A stretch of DNA of 64,000 bases from Cristatella mucedo (GCA_009760855.2 WPIO01000372.1:1-64000), one strand, 5' to 3'; positions 37,463 through 50,250 are shown, counted from the stretch's first letter. Numbers and translations are program-made. The notes: generated from the sequence alone by a model not told the origin.

Positions 37463-37900
37463 CGTGATCTGCTGGGAACTCGTGCAAAATGTGTTATTTG
37501 AGTGCGAACTACTTGAAACAAGGTACAGCACTCTGCTGCCAGCCAGCTCACGCTCCGACATGCAGATTTGAAGTTTCTAGATTTCCGCGATCTGCTGCGA
37601 ACTCGTGCGAAATGTGTTATTTACGCGCCAAATGCTTGAAACAAGGTGCAGCACTCTGCTGCTAGCCAGCTCACACTCCGACACCTAGATTTGAAGTTTC
37701 TAGATATTCCGCGATCTGCTGGGAACTCGTGCAAAATGTGTTATTTGAGTGCGAACTACTTGAAACAAGGTACAGCACTCTGCTGCCAGCCAGCTCACGC
37801 TCCGACATGCAGATTTGAAGTTTCTAGATTTCCGCGATCTGCTGCGAACTCGTGCGAAATGTGTTATTTACGCGCCAAATGCTTGAAACAAGGTTCAGCA
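37463..37900. repeat. 247-bp dimer repeat, nearly two copies
   Basis: The pair of units carrying GAGTGCGAACTACTTGAAAC (37500, 37747) and CTAGATTTCCGCG plus ACGCGCCAAATGC recurs after 247 bp, two units minus the single base missing from GATTTCC. I noticed the rare GAACTACTTG linker only here. Confidence 0.85.
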
Positions 37901-39960
37901 CTCTGCTGCCAGCCAGCTCACGCTCCGACATGTAGATTTGAAGTTTCTAGATATTCCGCGATCTGCTGCAAACTCGTGCGAAATGTGTTATTGATGTTCG
38001 AAATGCTTGAACCAGGTGCAGCTCTCTGTTGGCAGCCAGCACATGCTCCGACATGCAGATTTGAAGTTTCTTGATATTCCGCGATCTGCTGCAAACTCGT
38101 GCGAAATGTGTTATTGATGTTCGAAATGCTTGAACCAGGTGCAGCACTCTGCTGCCAGCCTGCTCACGCTCCGACATGTAGATTTGAAGTTTCTAGATAT
38201 TCCGCGATCTGCTGCGAACTCGTGCGAAATGTGTTATTTCCGTGGGAAAAGCTTGAAACAAGGTGAAGCACTCTGCTGCCAGCCAGCCCACGCTCCGACA
38301 TGCAGATTTGAAGTTTCTAGACATTCCGCGATCTGCTGCGAACTCGTGCGAAATGTGTTATTTACGTGCGAAATACTTGAAACAAGGTGCAGCGCTCTGC
38401 TGTCAGCCAGCGCACGCGCCGACGAGCAGATTTAAAGTTTCTAGATTTCAGCGATCTGCTGCGAACTCGTGCGAAGTGTGTTTTTTACGTGCGAAATGCT
38501 TGAAACAAGCTGCAGCATTTTGCTGCCAGCCAGCCCACGCTCTGACATGCAGATTTGAAGTTTCTAGATTTCAGCGATCTGCTGCGAACTCGTGCGAAGT
38601 GTGTTTTTTACGTGCGAAATGCTTGAAACAAGCTGCAGCACTTTGCTGCCATCCAGTCCACGCTCTGACATGCAGATTTGAAGTTTCTAGATATTCCGCG
38701 ATCTGCTGCGAACTCGTGCGAAATGTGTTATTGACGTTCGAAATGCTTGAAACAAGGTGCAGCACTCTGTAGCCAGCCAGCCCACGCTCCGACATGCAGC
38801 TTTAAAGTTCGTAGATATTCCGCGATCTGCTGCGAACTCAAGCGAAATGTGTTATTGACGTTCGAAATGCTTGAAACAAAGTGCAGCACTCTGTAGCCAG
38901 CCAGCCCACGCTCCGACATGCAGCTTTAAAGTTTCTAGATATTACGGGATCTTCTGGGAACTCGTGCGAAATGTGTTATTTACGTGCGAAAAGCTTGAAA
39001 CAAGGTGAAGCACTCTGCTGCCAGCCAGCCCACGCTCCGACATGCAGATTTGAAGTTTCTAGACATTCCGCGATCTGCTGCGAACTCGTGCGAAATGTGT
39101 TATTTACGTGCGAAATACTTGAAACAAGGTGCAGCACTCTGCTGCCAGCAAGCTCACGCTCCGACATGCAGCTTTAAAGTTCCTAGATATTCCGCAATCT
39201 GCTGCGAACTCGTGAGAAATTTGTTATTTACGTTCAAAACGCTTGAAGCAGGTGCAGCACTCTGTTGCTAGCCAGGGCACACTCCGACATGCAGATTTAA
39301 AGTTTCTAGATATTCCGGGATCTGTTGGGAACTCGTGCGAAATGTGTTATTTACGTGCGAAAAGCTAGAAACAAGGTGAAGCACTCAGGTGACTGCCAGG
39401 GCACGCTCCGACATACAGATTTGAAGTTTCTAGATATTCCGCGATCTGCTGCGAACTCGTGCGAAATGTGTTATTCGACTGCGAAATGCTTGAAACAAGG
39501 TGCAGCACTCTGCTGCCAGCCAGCGCACGCTCCGACATGCAGATTTAAAGATTCTAGATATTCTGCGATCAGCTGCGAACTCGAGCGAAATGTGTTATTC
39601 GAGTGCGAAAAGCTCAAATTAAGGTTCGGCACTCTGCTGCAAGCAGGAGCACACTCCGACATGCAGATTTGAAGTTTCTAGATTTCCGCGATCTGCTGCG
39701 AACTCGTGCGAAATGTGTTATTTACGCGCCAAATGCTTGAAACAAGGTGCAGCACTCTGCTGCTAGCCAGCTCACACTCCGACACCTAGATTTGAAGTTT
39801 CTAGATATTCCGCGATCTGCTGCGAAATCGTGCAAAATGTGTTATTTACGTGCAAAATGCTTGAAACAAGGTGCAGCACTCTGCTGCCAGCCAGCTCGCG
39901 CTCCGACATGTAGATTTGAAGTTTCTAGATATTCCGCGATCTGCTGCAAACTCGTGCGAA
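37900..39960. repeat. 2.1-kb segmental duplication, copy 1
   Basis: Matches 56393-58577. The offset is 18493 up to about 38420 and 18617 afterwards; the difference is exactly 124, so one unit was lost here or gained there near 38420/56930-57040. Shared rare features: GCAGCTCTCTGTTGGCAGCC, GCCTGCTCACG, CCATCCAGTCCACGCTCTGA, two successive TTTCAGCGATC units, CTCAAGCGAAATG, and GCAGGAGCACACTCC. Confidence 0.83.
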
Positions 39961-42900
39961 ATGTGTTATTTACGTTCAAAACGCTTGAACCAGGTGCAGC
40001 ACTCTGTTGCCAGCCAGCACACGCTCCGACATGCAGATTTGAAGTTTCTAGATATTCCGCGATCTGCTGCGAACTCGTGCGAAATGTGTTATTTACGTGC
40101 GAAATGCTTGAAACAAGGTGCAGCACTCTGCTGCCAGCCAGCCCACGCTCCGACATGCAGATTTAAAGTTTCTAGATATTCTGCGATCTGCTGCGAACTC
40201 GTGCGAAATGTGTTATTTACGTGCGAAATGCTCAAAACAAGGTGCGGCACTCTGCTGCCAGCCAGCGCACGCTCCGACATGCAGATTTGAAGTGTCTACA
40301 TATTCCGCGATCTGCTGCGAACTCGTGCGAAATGTTTTATTTACGTGCGAAATGCTTGAAACAAGGTGCAGCACTCTGCTGCCAGCCAGCTCACGCTCCG
40401 ACACCTAGATTTGAAGTTTCTAGATATTCCGCGATCTGCTGCGAACTCGTGCAAAATGTGTTATTTACGTGCAAAATGCTCGAAACAAGGTGCAGCACTC
40501 TGCTGCTAGCCAGCTCACGCTCCGAAATGCAGATTTGAAGTTTCTAGATTTCCGCGATCTGCTGCGAACTCGTGCGAAATGTGTTATTTACGTTCGAAAA
40601 TGCTTGAAACAAGGTGCAGCACTCTGCTGCCAGCCAGCTCACGCTCCGACATGCAGATTTGAAGTTTCTAGATATTCCGCGATCTGCTGGGAACTCGTGC
40701 AAAATGTGTTATTTGAGTGCGAAATGCTTGAAACAAGGTGCAGCACTCTGCTGCCAGCCAGCTCACGCTCCGACATGCAGATTTGAAGTTTCTAGATATT
40801 CCGCGATCTGCTGCGAACTCGTGCGAAATGTGTTATTTACGCGCCAAATGCTTGAAACAAGGTGCAGCACTCTGCTGCCAGCCAGCTCACGCTCCGACAT
40901 GCAGATTTGAAGTTTCTAGATATTCCGCGATCTGCTGCAAACTCGTGCGAAATGTGTTATTGATGTTCGAAATGCTTGAAACAAGGTGCAGCACTCTGCT
41001 GCCAGCCAGCACATGCTCCGACATGCAGATTTGAAGTTTCTAGATATTCCGCGATCTGCTGCAAACTCGTGCGAAATGTGTTATTGATGTTCGAAATGCT
41101 TGAACCAGGTGCAGCACTCTGCTGCCAGCCAGCTCACGCTCCGATATGCAGATTTGAAGTTTCTACATATTCCGCGATCTGCTGCGAACTGGTGCGAAAC
41201 GTGTTATTTACGTGCGAAAAGCTTGAAACAAGGTGCAAGCACTCTGCTGCCAGCCAGCCCACGCTCCGACATGCAGATTTGAAGTTTCTAGATATTCCGC
41301 GATCTGCTGCGAACTCGTGCGAAATGTGTTATTTACGTGCGAAATGCTTGAAACAAGGTGCAGCACTCTGCTGCCAGCCAGCGCACGCTCCGACATGCAG
41401 ATTTAAAGTTTCTAGATATTCAGCGATCTGCTGCGAACTCGTGCGAAATGTGTTATTTACGTGCGAAATGCTTGAAACAAGGTGCAGCACTTTGCTGCCA
41501 GCCAGCGCACGCTCCGACATGCAGATTTGAAGTTTCTAGATATTCAGCGATCTGCTGCGAACTCGTGCGAAATGTGTTATTTTACGTGCGAAATGCTCAA
41601 AACAAGGTGCAGCATTTTGCTGCCAGCCAGCTCACGCTCCGACATGCAGATTTGAAGTTTCTAGATATTCCGCGATCTGCTGCGAACTCGTGCGAAATGT
41701 GTGTTATTGACGTGCGAAATGCTTGAAACAAGGTGCAGCACTCTGTAGCCAGCCAGCGCACTCTCCGACATGCAGATTTGAAGTTTTCTAGATATTCCGC
41801 GATCTGCTGCGAACTCGTGCGAAATGTGTTATTGACGTTCGAAATGCTTGAAACAAAGTGCAGCACTCTGTAGCCAGCCAGCCCACGCTCCGACATGCAG
41901 ATTTAAAGTTTCAAGATATTCCGCGATCTGCTGGGAACTCGTGCGAAAAGTGTTATTGACGTTCGAAAATCTTGAAACAAGGTGCAGCACTCTGCTGCCA
42001 GCCAGCTCACGCTGCGACAAGCAGATTTGAAGTTTCTGGATATTCCGCGATCTGCTGCGAACTCGTGCGAAATGTGTGTTTTACGTGCGAAATGCTTGAA
42101 ACAAGCTGCAGCACTCTGCTGCCAGCCAGCTCACGCTCCGACATGCAGATTTAAAGTTTCTAGATATTCCGCGATCTGCTGCGAACTCGTGCGAAATGTG
42201 TTATTTACGTTCGAAATGCATGAAACATTGTGCAGCACTCTGCTGCCAGCCAGGCACGCTCCGACATGCAGATTTGAAGTTTTTAGTTATTCCGCGATCT
42301 GCTGCGAACTCGTGCGAAACGTGTTATTTACGTGCGAAATGCTTTAAACAAGGTGCAGCACTCTGCTGCCAGCAAGCTTAGGCTTCGACATGCAGATTTG
42401 AAGTTTCTACATATTCCGCGATCTGCTGCAAACTCGTGCGAAGTGTGTGTTTTACGTGCGAAATGCTTGAAACAAGGTGCAGCACTCTGCTGCCAGCCAG
42501 CGCACGCTCCGACATGCAGATTTGAAGTTTCTAGATATTCCGCGATCTGCTGCGAACTCGTGCGAAATGTGTTATTCGCGTGCGAAATGCTCAAAACAAG
42601 GTGCAGCACTCTGCTGCCAGCCAGCACACGCTCCGACATGCAGATTTGAAGTTTCTAGATATTCCGCGATCTGCTGCGAACTCGTGCGAAACGTGTTATT
42701 TCCGTGCGAAATGCTGAAAAACAAGGTGCAGCACTCTGCTGCCAGCCAGCTCACGCTCCGACATGCAGATTTGAAGTTTCTAGATATTCCGCGATCTGCT
42801 GCGAACTCGTGCGAAATGTGTTATTTACGTGCGAAATGCTTTAAACATGGTGCAGCACTCTGCTGCCAGTCAGCGCACGCTCCGACATGAAGATTTGAAG

Positions 42901-43303
42901 TCTCTACATATTCCGCGATATGGTGCGAACTCGTGCGAAACGTGTTATTTACGTGCAAAATGCTTGAAACATGGTGCAGCACTCTGCTGCCATTCAGAGC
43001 ACGCTCCGACATGAAGATTTGAAGTTTCTACATATTCCGCGATCTGCTGCGAACTCGTGCGAAACGTGTTATTTACGTGCGAAATGCTTGAAACAAGGTG
43101 CAGCACTCTGCTGCCAGCCAGCGCACGCTCCAACATGCAGATTTGAAGTTTCTAGATATTCCGCGATCTGCTGCGAACTCGTGCGAAATGTGTTATTCGA
43201 GTGCGTAATGCTTGAAACAAGGCGCAGCACTCTGCTGCCAGCCAGCGCACGCTCCGACATGCAGATTTGAAGTTTCTAGATATTCCGCGATCTGCTGCGA
43301 ACT

Positions 43304-43334
43304 CGTGCGAAATGTGTTATTTACGTGCGAAATG
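43304..43334. repeat. Internal 11-bp direct repeat within each unit, example copy
   Basis: CGTGCGAAATG occurs at unit positions 41-51 and 61-71, exactly 20 bp apart. The first copy sits in the most conserved part of the unit. The second is the variable linker, where subtypes read GTGCGAAAAGC, GTTCGAAATGC, GTTCAAAACGC or GTCCGAAATGC. Confidence 0.88.
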
Positions 43335-43347
43335 CTTGAAACAAGGT

Positions 43348-43362
43348 GCAGCACTCTGCTGC
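43348..43362. other. Dyad (potential hairpin) in the right arm, example copy
   Basis: GCAGCA and TGCTGC are perfect reverse complements around the triplet CTC, giving a 6-bp stem in each canonical unit (unit positions 85-99). Subtypes change it: CTCTGTTGC leaves one G-T wobble, CACTTTGCTGC only alters the loop, CACTCAGCTGC leaves five pairs with a longer loop, and GAAGCACTCAGGTGACA destroys it. Any function is inference. Confidence 0.75.
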
Positions 43363-43635
43363 CAGCCAGCTCACGCTCCGACATGCAGATTTGAAGTTTC
43401 TAGATATTCCGCGATCTGCTGCGAACTCGTGCGAAATGTGTTATTTACGTGCGAAATGCTTGAAACAAGGTGCAGCACTCTGCTGCCAGCCAGCTCACGC
43501 TCCGACATGCAGATTTGAAGTTTCTAGATATTCCGCGATCTGCTGCGAACTCGTGCGAAATGTGTTATTCGAGTGCGAAATGCTCGAAACAAGGTGCAGC
43601 ACTCTGCTGCCAGCCAGCTCACGCTCCGACATGCA

Positions 43636-43693
43636 GATTTGAAGTTTCTAGATATTCCGCGATGTAGCCAGCCAGCTCACGCTCCGACATGCA
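43636..43693. repeat. Shortened unit, 58 bp
   Basis: CCGCGAT is joined to GTAGCCAGCCAGCTCACG, removing about 66 bp. The GTAGCC remnant is the arm of the TTGACGTTCGAAATGCTTG subtype, so this junction too joins two different subtypes. Confidence 0.92.
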
Positions 43694-44519
43694 GATTTGA
43701 AGTTTCTAGATATTCCGCGATCTGCTGCGAACTCGTGCGAAACGTGTTATTCGACGTGCGAAATGCTTGAAACAGGGTGCAGCACTCTGCTGCCAGCCAG
43801 CTCACGCTCCGACATGCAGATTTGAAGTTTCTAGATATTCCGCGATCTGCTGCGAACTCGTGCGAAATGTGTTATTTACGTGCGAAATGCTTGAAACAAG
43901 GTGCAGCACTCTGCTGCCAGCCAGCGCACGCTCCGACATGCAGATTTGAAGTTTCTAGATATTCCGCGATCTGCTGCGAACTCGTGCGAAATGTGTTATT
44001 TACGTGCGAAATGCTTGAAACAAGGTGCAGCACTCTGCTGCCAGCCAGCTCACGCTCCGACATGCAGATTTGAAGTTTCTAGATATTCCGCGATCTGCTG
44101 CGAACTCGTGCGAAACGTGTTATTTACGTGCGAAAAATGCTTTACACAAGATGCAGCACTCTGCTGCCAGCCAGCGCACGCTCCGACATGCAGATTTGAA
44201 GTTTCTAGATATTCCACGATCTGCTGCGAACTCGTGCGAAACGTGTTTATTACGTGCGAAATGCTTTAAACAAGGTGCAGCACTCTGCTGCCAGCAAGTG
44301 CACGCTCCGACAAGCAGATTTGACGTTTCTACATATTCCGCGATCTGCTGCGAACTCGTGCGAAACGTGTTATTTACGTGCGAAATGCTTTAAACAGGTG
44401 CAGCACTCTGCTGCCAGCCAGCTCACGCTCCGACATGCAGATTTGAAGTTTCTAGATATTCCGCGATCTGCTGCGAACTCGTGCGAAATGTGTTATTTAC
44501 GTGCGAAATGCTTGAAACA

Positions 44520-45400
44520 AGGTGCAGCACTCTGCTGCCAGCCAGCCCACGCTCCGACATGCAGATTTGAAGTTTCTAGACATTCCGCGATCTGCTGCGA
44601 ACTCGTGCGAAATGTGTTATTTACGTGCGAAATACTTGAAACAAGGTGCAGCGCTCTGCTGTCAGCCAGCGCACGCTCCGACGAGCAGATTTAAAGTTTC
44701 TGGTTATTCAGCGATCTGCTGCGAACTCGTGCGAAATGTGTTATTCGAGTCCGAAATGCTCAAAATAAGGTGCAGCACTCAGCTGCCAGCCAGCTCACGC
44801 TCCGACATGTAGATTTGAAGTTCCTAGATATTCGGCGTTCTACTGTGAACTCGTGCGAAATGTGTTATTTACGTGCGAAATGCTTGAAACAAGGTGCAGT
44901 ACTTTGCAGCCAGCCAGCACACGCTCCGACGAGCAGATTTGAAGTTTCTGGATATTCCGCGATCTGCTGCGAACTCGTGCGAAATGTGTTATTCGAGTGG
45001 GAAATGCTCAAAACAAGGTGCAGCACTCTGCTGCCAGCCAGCTCACGCTCCGATATGCAGATTTGAAGTTTCAAGATATTCTGCGACCTGCTGCGAACTT
45101 GTGCGAAATGTGTTATTTACGTTCGAAATGCTTGAAACATTGTGCAGCACCCTGCTGCCAGCCAGCTCACGCTCCAACATGCAGATTTGAAGTTTCTAGA
45201 TTTCCGCGATCTGCTGCGAACTCGTGCGAAGTGTGTTTTTTACGTGCGAAATGCTTGAAACAAGCTGCAGCACTTTGCTGCCAGCCAGCCCACGCTCTGA
45301 CATGCAGATTTGAAGTTTCTAGATATTCCGCGATCTGCTGCGAACTCGTGCGAAATGTGTTATTGACGTTCGAAATGCTTGAAACAAGGTGCAGCACTCT
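44520..45400. repeat. Seven-unit module, first of three copies
   Basis: Matches 48740-49620 (offset 4219-4220, that is 34 units plus 4 bp) and 58857-59736. Distinctive shared variants are GCAGTACTTTGCAGCC, TTCGAGTGGGAAATGCTC, GCTCCGATATGCAG and CATTGTGCAGCACCC. Shorter or more diverged relatives lie at about 4.16-4.75, 15.25-15.75 and 54.17-54.62 kb. Confidence 0.83.
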
Positions 45401-45440
45401 GTAGCCAGCCAGCTCACGCTCCGACATGCAGATTTGAAGT
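44520..45440. repeat. Mixed-subtype territory M6, an isolated seven-unit module
   Basis: A compact block with canonical units on both sides, shared with 48740-49620 and 58857-59736. Order of diagnostic units: AAATACTTGAAACAAGG; TTCGAGTCCGAAATGCTC; TTCGGCGTTCTACTGTGAAC; GCAGTACTTTGCAGCC (44896); TTCGAGTGGGAAATGCTC; GCGACCTGCTGCGAACTTG with CATTGTGCAGCACCC; AAGCTGCAGCACTTTGCTG; TTGACGTTCGAAATGCTTG. Confidence 0.85.
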
Positions 45441-47804
45441 TTCTAGATATTCCGGGATCTGCTGGGAACTCGTGCGAAATGTGTTATTTACGTGCGAAAT
45501 GCTTGAAACAAGGTGCAGCACTCTGCTGCCAGCCAGCGCACGCTCCGACATGCAGATTTGAAGTTTCTAGATATTCCGCGATCTGCTGCGAACTCGTGCG
45601 AAATGTGTTATTTACGTGCGAAATGCTTGAAACAAGGTGCAGCACTCTGCTGCCAGCCAGCGCACGCTCCGACATGCAGATTTAAAGTTTCTAGATATTC
45701 CGCGATCTGCTGCGAACTCGTGCGAAATGTGTTATTTACGTGCGAAATGCTCAAAACAAGGTGCAGCACTCTGCTGCCAGCCAGCGCACGCTCCGACATG
45801 CAGATTTGATGTTTCTACATATTCCGCGATCTGCTGCGAACTCGTGCGAAATGTGTTGTTTACGTGCGAAATGCTTTAAACATGGTGCAGCACTCTGCTG
45901 CCAGCCAGCGCACGCTCCGACATGCAGATTTGAAGTTTCTAGATATTCCGCGATCTGCTGCGAACTCGTGCGAAATGTGTTATTCGAGGGCGAAATGCTC
46001 ACAACAAGGTGCAGCACTCTGCTGCCAGCCTGCTCACGCTCCGGCATGTAGATTTTGAAGTTTCTAGACATTCCGCGATCTGCTGCGAACTCGTGCGAAA
46101 TGTGTTATTTACGTGCGAAATGCTTGAAACAAGGTGCAGCACTCTGCTGCCAGCCAGAGCACGCTCCGACATGCAGATTTGAAGTTTCTAGATATTCCGC
46201 GATCTGCTGCGAACTCGTGCGAAATGTGTTATTTACGTGCGAAATGCTTGAAACAAGGTGCAGCACTCTGCTGCCAGCCAGCTCACGCTCCGACATGCAG
46301 ATTTGAAGTTTCTAGATATTCCGCGATCTGCTGCGAACTCGTGCGAAGTGTGTTTTTTACGTTCGAAATGCTTGAAACAAGGTGCAGCACTCTGCTGCCA
46401 GCCAGCTCACGCTCCGACATGCAGATTTGAAGTTTCTAGATATTCCGCGATCTGCTGCGAACTCGTGCGAAATGTGTTATTTACGTGCGAAATGCTTGAA
46501 ACAAGGTGCAGCACTCTGCTGCCAGCCAGCTCACGCTCCGACATGCAGATTTGAAGTTTCTAGATATTCCGCGATCTGCTGCGAACTCGTGCGAAATGTG
46601 TTATTCGCGTGCGAAATGCTTGAAACAAGGTGCAGCACTCTGCTGCCAGCCAGCTCACGCTCCGACATGCAGATTTGAAGTTTCTAGATATTCCGCGATC
46701 TGCTGCGAACTCGTGCGAAATGTGTTTTTCTCGTGCGAAATGCTTGAAACAAGGTGCAGCACTCTGCTGCCAGCCAGCGCACGCTCCGACATGCAGATTT
46801 GAAGTTTCTAGATATTCCGCGATCTGCTGCGAACTCGTGCGAAATGTGTTATTTACGTGCGAAATGCTTGAAACAAGGTGCAGCACTCTGCTGCCAGCCA
46901 GCTCACGCTCCGACATGCAGATTTAAAGTTTCTAGATATTCCGCGATCTGCTGCGAACTCGTGCGAAATGTGTGTTATTTACGTGCGAAATGCTTGAAAC
47001 AAGGTGCAGCACTCTGGTGCCAGCCAGCACACGCTCCGACCTGCAGATTTAAAGTTTCTAGATATTCCGCGATCTGCTGCGAACTCGTGCGAAATGTGTT
47101 ATTTACGTGCGAAATGCTTGAAACAAGGTGCAGCACTCTGCTGCCAGCCAGCGCACGCTCCGACATGCAGATTTGAAGTTTCTAGATATTCCGCGATCTG
47201 CTGCGAACTCGTGCGAAATGTGTTATTTGAGTGGGAAATGCTTGAAACAAGGTGCAGCACTCTGCTGCCAGCCAGCCCACGCTCCGACATGCAGATTTGA
47301 AGTTTCTAGATATTCCGCGATCTGCTGCGAACTCGTGCGAAATGTGTTATTTGAGTGCGAAATGCTTTAAACAAGGTGCAGCACTCTGCTGCCATCCTGC
47401 TCACGCTCCGACATGCAGATTTGAAGTTTCTAGATATTCCGCGATCTGCTGCGAACTCGTGCGAAGTGTGTTTTTTACGTGCGAAATGCTTGAAACAAGC
47501 TGCAGCACTTTGCTGCCAGCCAGCCCACGCTCTGACATGCAGATTTGAAGTTTCTAGATATTCCGCGATCTGCTGCAAACTCGTGCGCGAAATGTGTTAT
47601 TTACGTGCGAAATGCTTAAAACAAGGTGCAGCACTCTGCTGCCAGCCAGCTCACGCTCCGACATGCAGATTTGAAGTTTCTAGATATTCCGCGATCTGCT
47701 GCGAACTCGTGCGAAATGTGTTATTTACGTTCGAAATGCTTGAAACAAGGTGCAGCACTCTGCTGCCAGCCAGCTCACGCTCCGACATGCAGATTTGAAG
47801 TTTC
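45441..47804. repeat. Homogeneous territory C6
   Basis: About 19 near-consensus units between two mixed territories. One unit carries the AAGCTGCAGCACTTTGCTG arm (about 47.45-47.55 kb), embedded singly among canonical units. This suggests occasional leakage of mixed-type units into the homogenised stretch. Confidence 0.75.
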
Positions 47805-50250
47805 TAGATATTCCGGGATCTTCTGGGAACACGTGCGAAATGTTTTATTTACGTGCGAAAAGCAAGAAACAAGGTGAAGTTCTCTGGTGACAGCCAGGGC
47901 ACGCTCCGACATGCAGATTTGAAGTTTCTAGATATTCCGCGATCTGCTGCGAACTCGTGCGAAATGTGTTATTCGAGTGCGAAATGCTTGAAACAAGGTG
48001 CAGCACTCTGCTGCCAGCCAGCTCACGCTCCGACACGCAGGTTTAAAGTTTCTAGATATTCTGCGATCAGCTGCATACTCGTGCGAAATGTGTTATTCGA
48101 GTGCGAAATGCTCAAATTAAGGTTCGGCACTCTGCTGCAAGCCGGAGCACACTCCGACATGCAGATTTAAAGTTTGTAGATATTCAGCGATCTGCTGCGA
48201 ACTCGTGCGAAATGTGTTATTTACGTGCGAAATGCTTGAAACAAGGTGCAGCACTCTGCTGCCAGCCAGCTCACGCTCCGACACCTAGATTTGAAGTTTC
48301 TAGATATTCCGCGATCTGCTGCGAAATCGTGCAAAATGTGTTATTTACGTGCAAAATGCTTGAAACAAGGTGCAGCACTCTGCTGCCAGCCAGCTCACGC
48401 TCCGACATGTAGATTTGAAGTTTCTAGATATTCCGCGATCTGCTGCAAACTCGTGCGAAATGTGTTATTGATGTTCGAAATGCTTGAACCAGGTGCAGCA
48501 CTCTGTTGGCAGCCAGCGCATGCTCCGACATGCAGATTTGAAGTTTCTAGATATTCCGCGATCTGCTGCAATTTCGTGCGAAATGTGTTATTTACGTGCA
48601 AAATGCTTGAAACAAGGTGCAGCACTCTGTTGCCAGCCAGCACACACTCCGACATGCAGATTTAAAGTTTCTAGATATTCCGCGATCTGCTGCGAACTCG
48701 TGCGAAATGTGTTATTTCCGTGCGAAAAGCTTGAAACAAGGTGAAGCACTCTGCTGGCAGCCAGCCCACGCTCCGACATGCAGATTTGAAGTTTCTAGAC
48801 ATTCCGCGATCTGCTGCGAACTCGTGCGAAATGTGTTATTTACGTGCGAAATACTTGAAACAAGGTGCAGAGCTCTGCTGTCAGCCAGCGCACGCTCCGA
48901 CGAGCAGATTTAAAGTTTCTGGTTATTCAGCGATCTGCTGCGAACTCGTGCGAAATGTGTTATTCGAGTCCGAAAATGCTCAAAATAGGGTGCAGCACTC
49001 AGCTGCCAGCCAGCTCACGCTCCGACATGTAGATTTGAAGTTCCTAGATATTCGGCGTTCTACTGTGAACTCGTGCGAAATGTGTTATTTACGTGCGAAA
49101 TGCTTGAAACAAGGTGCAGTACTTTGCAGCCAGCCAGCGCACGCTCCGACGAGCAGATTTGAAGTTTCTGGATATTCCGCGATCTGCTGCGAACTCGTGC
49201 GAAATGTGTTATTCGAGTGGGAAATGCTCAAAACAAGGTGCAGCACTCTGCTGCCAGCCAGCTCACGCTCCGATATGCAGATTTGAAGTTTCAAGATATT
49301 CTGCGACCTGCTGCGAACTTGTGCGAAATGTGTTATTTACGTTCGAAATGCTCGAAACATTGTGCAGCACCCTGCTGCCAGCCAGCTCACGCTCCAACAT
49401 GCAGATTTGAAGTTTCTAGATTTCAGCGATCTGCTGCGAACTCGTGCGAAGTGTGTTTTTTACGTGCGAAATGCTTGAAACAAGCTGCAGCACTTTGCTG
49501 CCAGCCAGCCCACGCTCTGACATGCAGATTTGAAGTTTCTAGATATTCCGCGATCTGCTGCGAACTCGTGCGAAATGTGTTATTGACGTTCGAAATGCTT
49601 GAAACCAGGTGCAGCACTCTGTTGCCAGCCAGCGCACGCTCCGACATGCAGATTTAAAGTTTCTAGATATTCCGCGATCTGTTGGGAACTCGTGCGAAAT
49701 GTGTTATTTACGTGCGAAAAGCTAGAAACAAGGTGAAGCACTCAGGTGACAGCCAGCGCACGCTCCAACATGCAGATTTGAAGTTTCTAGATATTCCGCG
49801 ATCTGCTGCGAACTCGTGCGAAATGTGTTATTCGAGTGCGAAATGCTTGAAACAAGGTGCAGCACTCTGCTGCCAGCCAGCGCACGCTCCGACATGCAGA
49901 TTTAAAGTTTCTAGATATTCTGCGATCAGCTGCGAACTCGTGCGAAATGTGTTATTCGAGTGCGAAATGCTCAAATCAAGGTTCGGCACTCTGCTGCAAG
50001 CCGGCGCACACTCCGACATGCAGATTTGAAGTTTGTAGATATTCAGCGATCTGCTGCGAACTCGTGCGAAATGTGTTATTTACGTGCGAAAAGCTTGAAA
50101 CAAGGTGAAGCCCTTAGGTGACAGCCAGCTCAGGCTCCGACATGTAGATTTGAAGTCTCTAGATATTCCGTGATCTGCTGGGAACTCGTGCAAAATGTGT
50201 TATTTGAGTGCGAAATGCTTGAAACAAGGTACAGCACTCTGCTGCCAGCC
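47805..50250. repeat. Mixed-subtype territory M7, copy 1 of the 2.45-kb duplication
   Basis: Aligns by eye from end to end with 57923-60365. The offset changes only from 10118/10119 at the left to 10115 at the right, through single-base length differences. Shared rare variants include AAATTAAGGTTCGGCAC (48113-48129), GCAGTACTTTGCAGCC (49116), AATAGGGTGCAGCAC (about 48984) and GTTGGGAACTCG (49681). It ends with CCCTTAGGTGACAGCC and a CCGTGATCTGCTGGGAAC unit, after which the array turns canonical. Confidence 0.85.

Larger units (their letters stand above)
37391..40010. repeat. Mixed-subtype territory M5
   Basis: Begins with GAAGCCCTTAGGTGACA (37401), a marker also seen at 50107, 60222 and 63940. 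Then comes a 247-bp dimer repeat (37463-37900), the block 37900-39960 shared with 56393-58577, and within it a tandem doubling of units with CAAGCTGCAGCA..TTTGCTG and TTGACGTTCGAAATGCTTG. It also holds the six-unit module, the GGTTCGGCAC marker at 39623 and the CGACACCTAGATTT unit at 39781. Confidence 0.82.
43264..43511. repeat. Reference unit: two consecutive identical consensus copies
   Basis: Units 43264-43387 and 43388-43511 read identically over all 124 bases and match the commonest base at the positions I compared elsewhere. They serve as reference for the family. Landmarks in unit coordinates: XbaI site TCTAGA at 12-17; GATC at 26-29; direct repeat CGTGCGAAATG at 41-51 and 61-71; perfect dyad GCAGCA-CTC-TGCTGC at 85-99; CACGCTCCGACATG at 109-122. 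The next unit (43512) already differs in the linker (TTCGAGTGCGAAATGCTCG), so homogenisation can be as local as two units. Confidence 0.93.
40011..44519. repeat. Homogeneous territory C5
   Basis: Mostly near-consensus units. Exceptions: a CGACACCTAGATTT unit near 40400; GTTATTGATGTTCGAAATGC linkers near 40.96-41.1 kb; a cluster of TTGACGTTCGAAATGCTTG-type units at 41.7-42.0 kb; and a TTCGAAATGCATGAAACATT linker near 42.21 kb. Holds the identical reference pair at 43264-43511 and the shortened unit at 43636. Confidence 0.72.

Noticed and set aside
43304-43334. ACGTG and CGTGCG motifs as transcription-factor sites (hypoxia-type or plant G-box-like cores)
   Set aside because: Five-base cores repeated in every unit are expected from the repeat itself, and the host lineage is unknown. 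There is no independent sign of promoter function.
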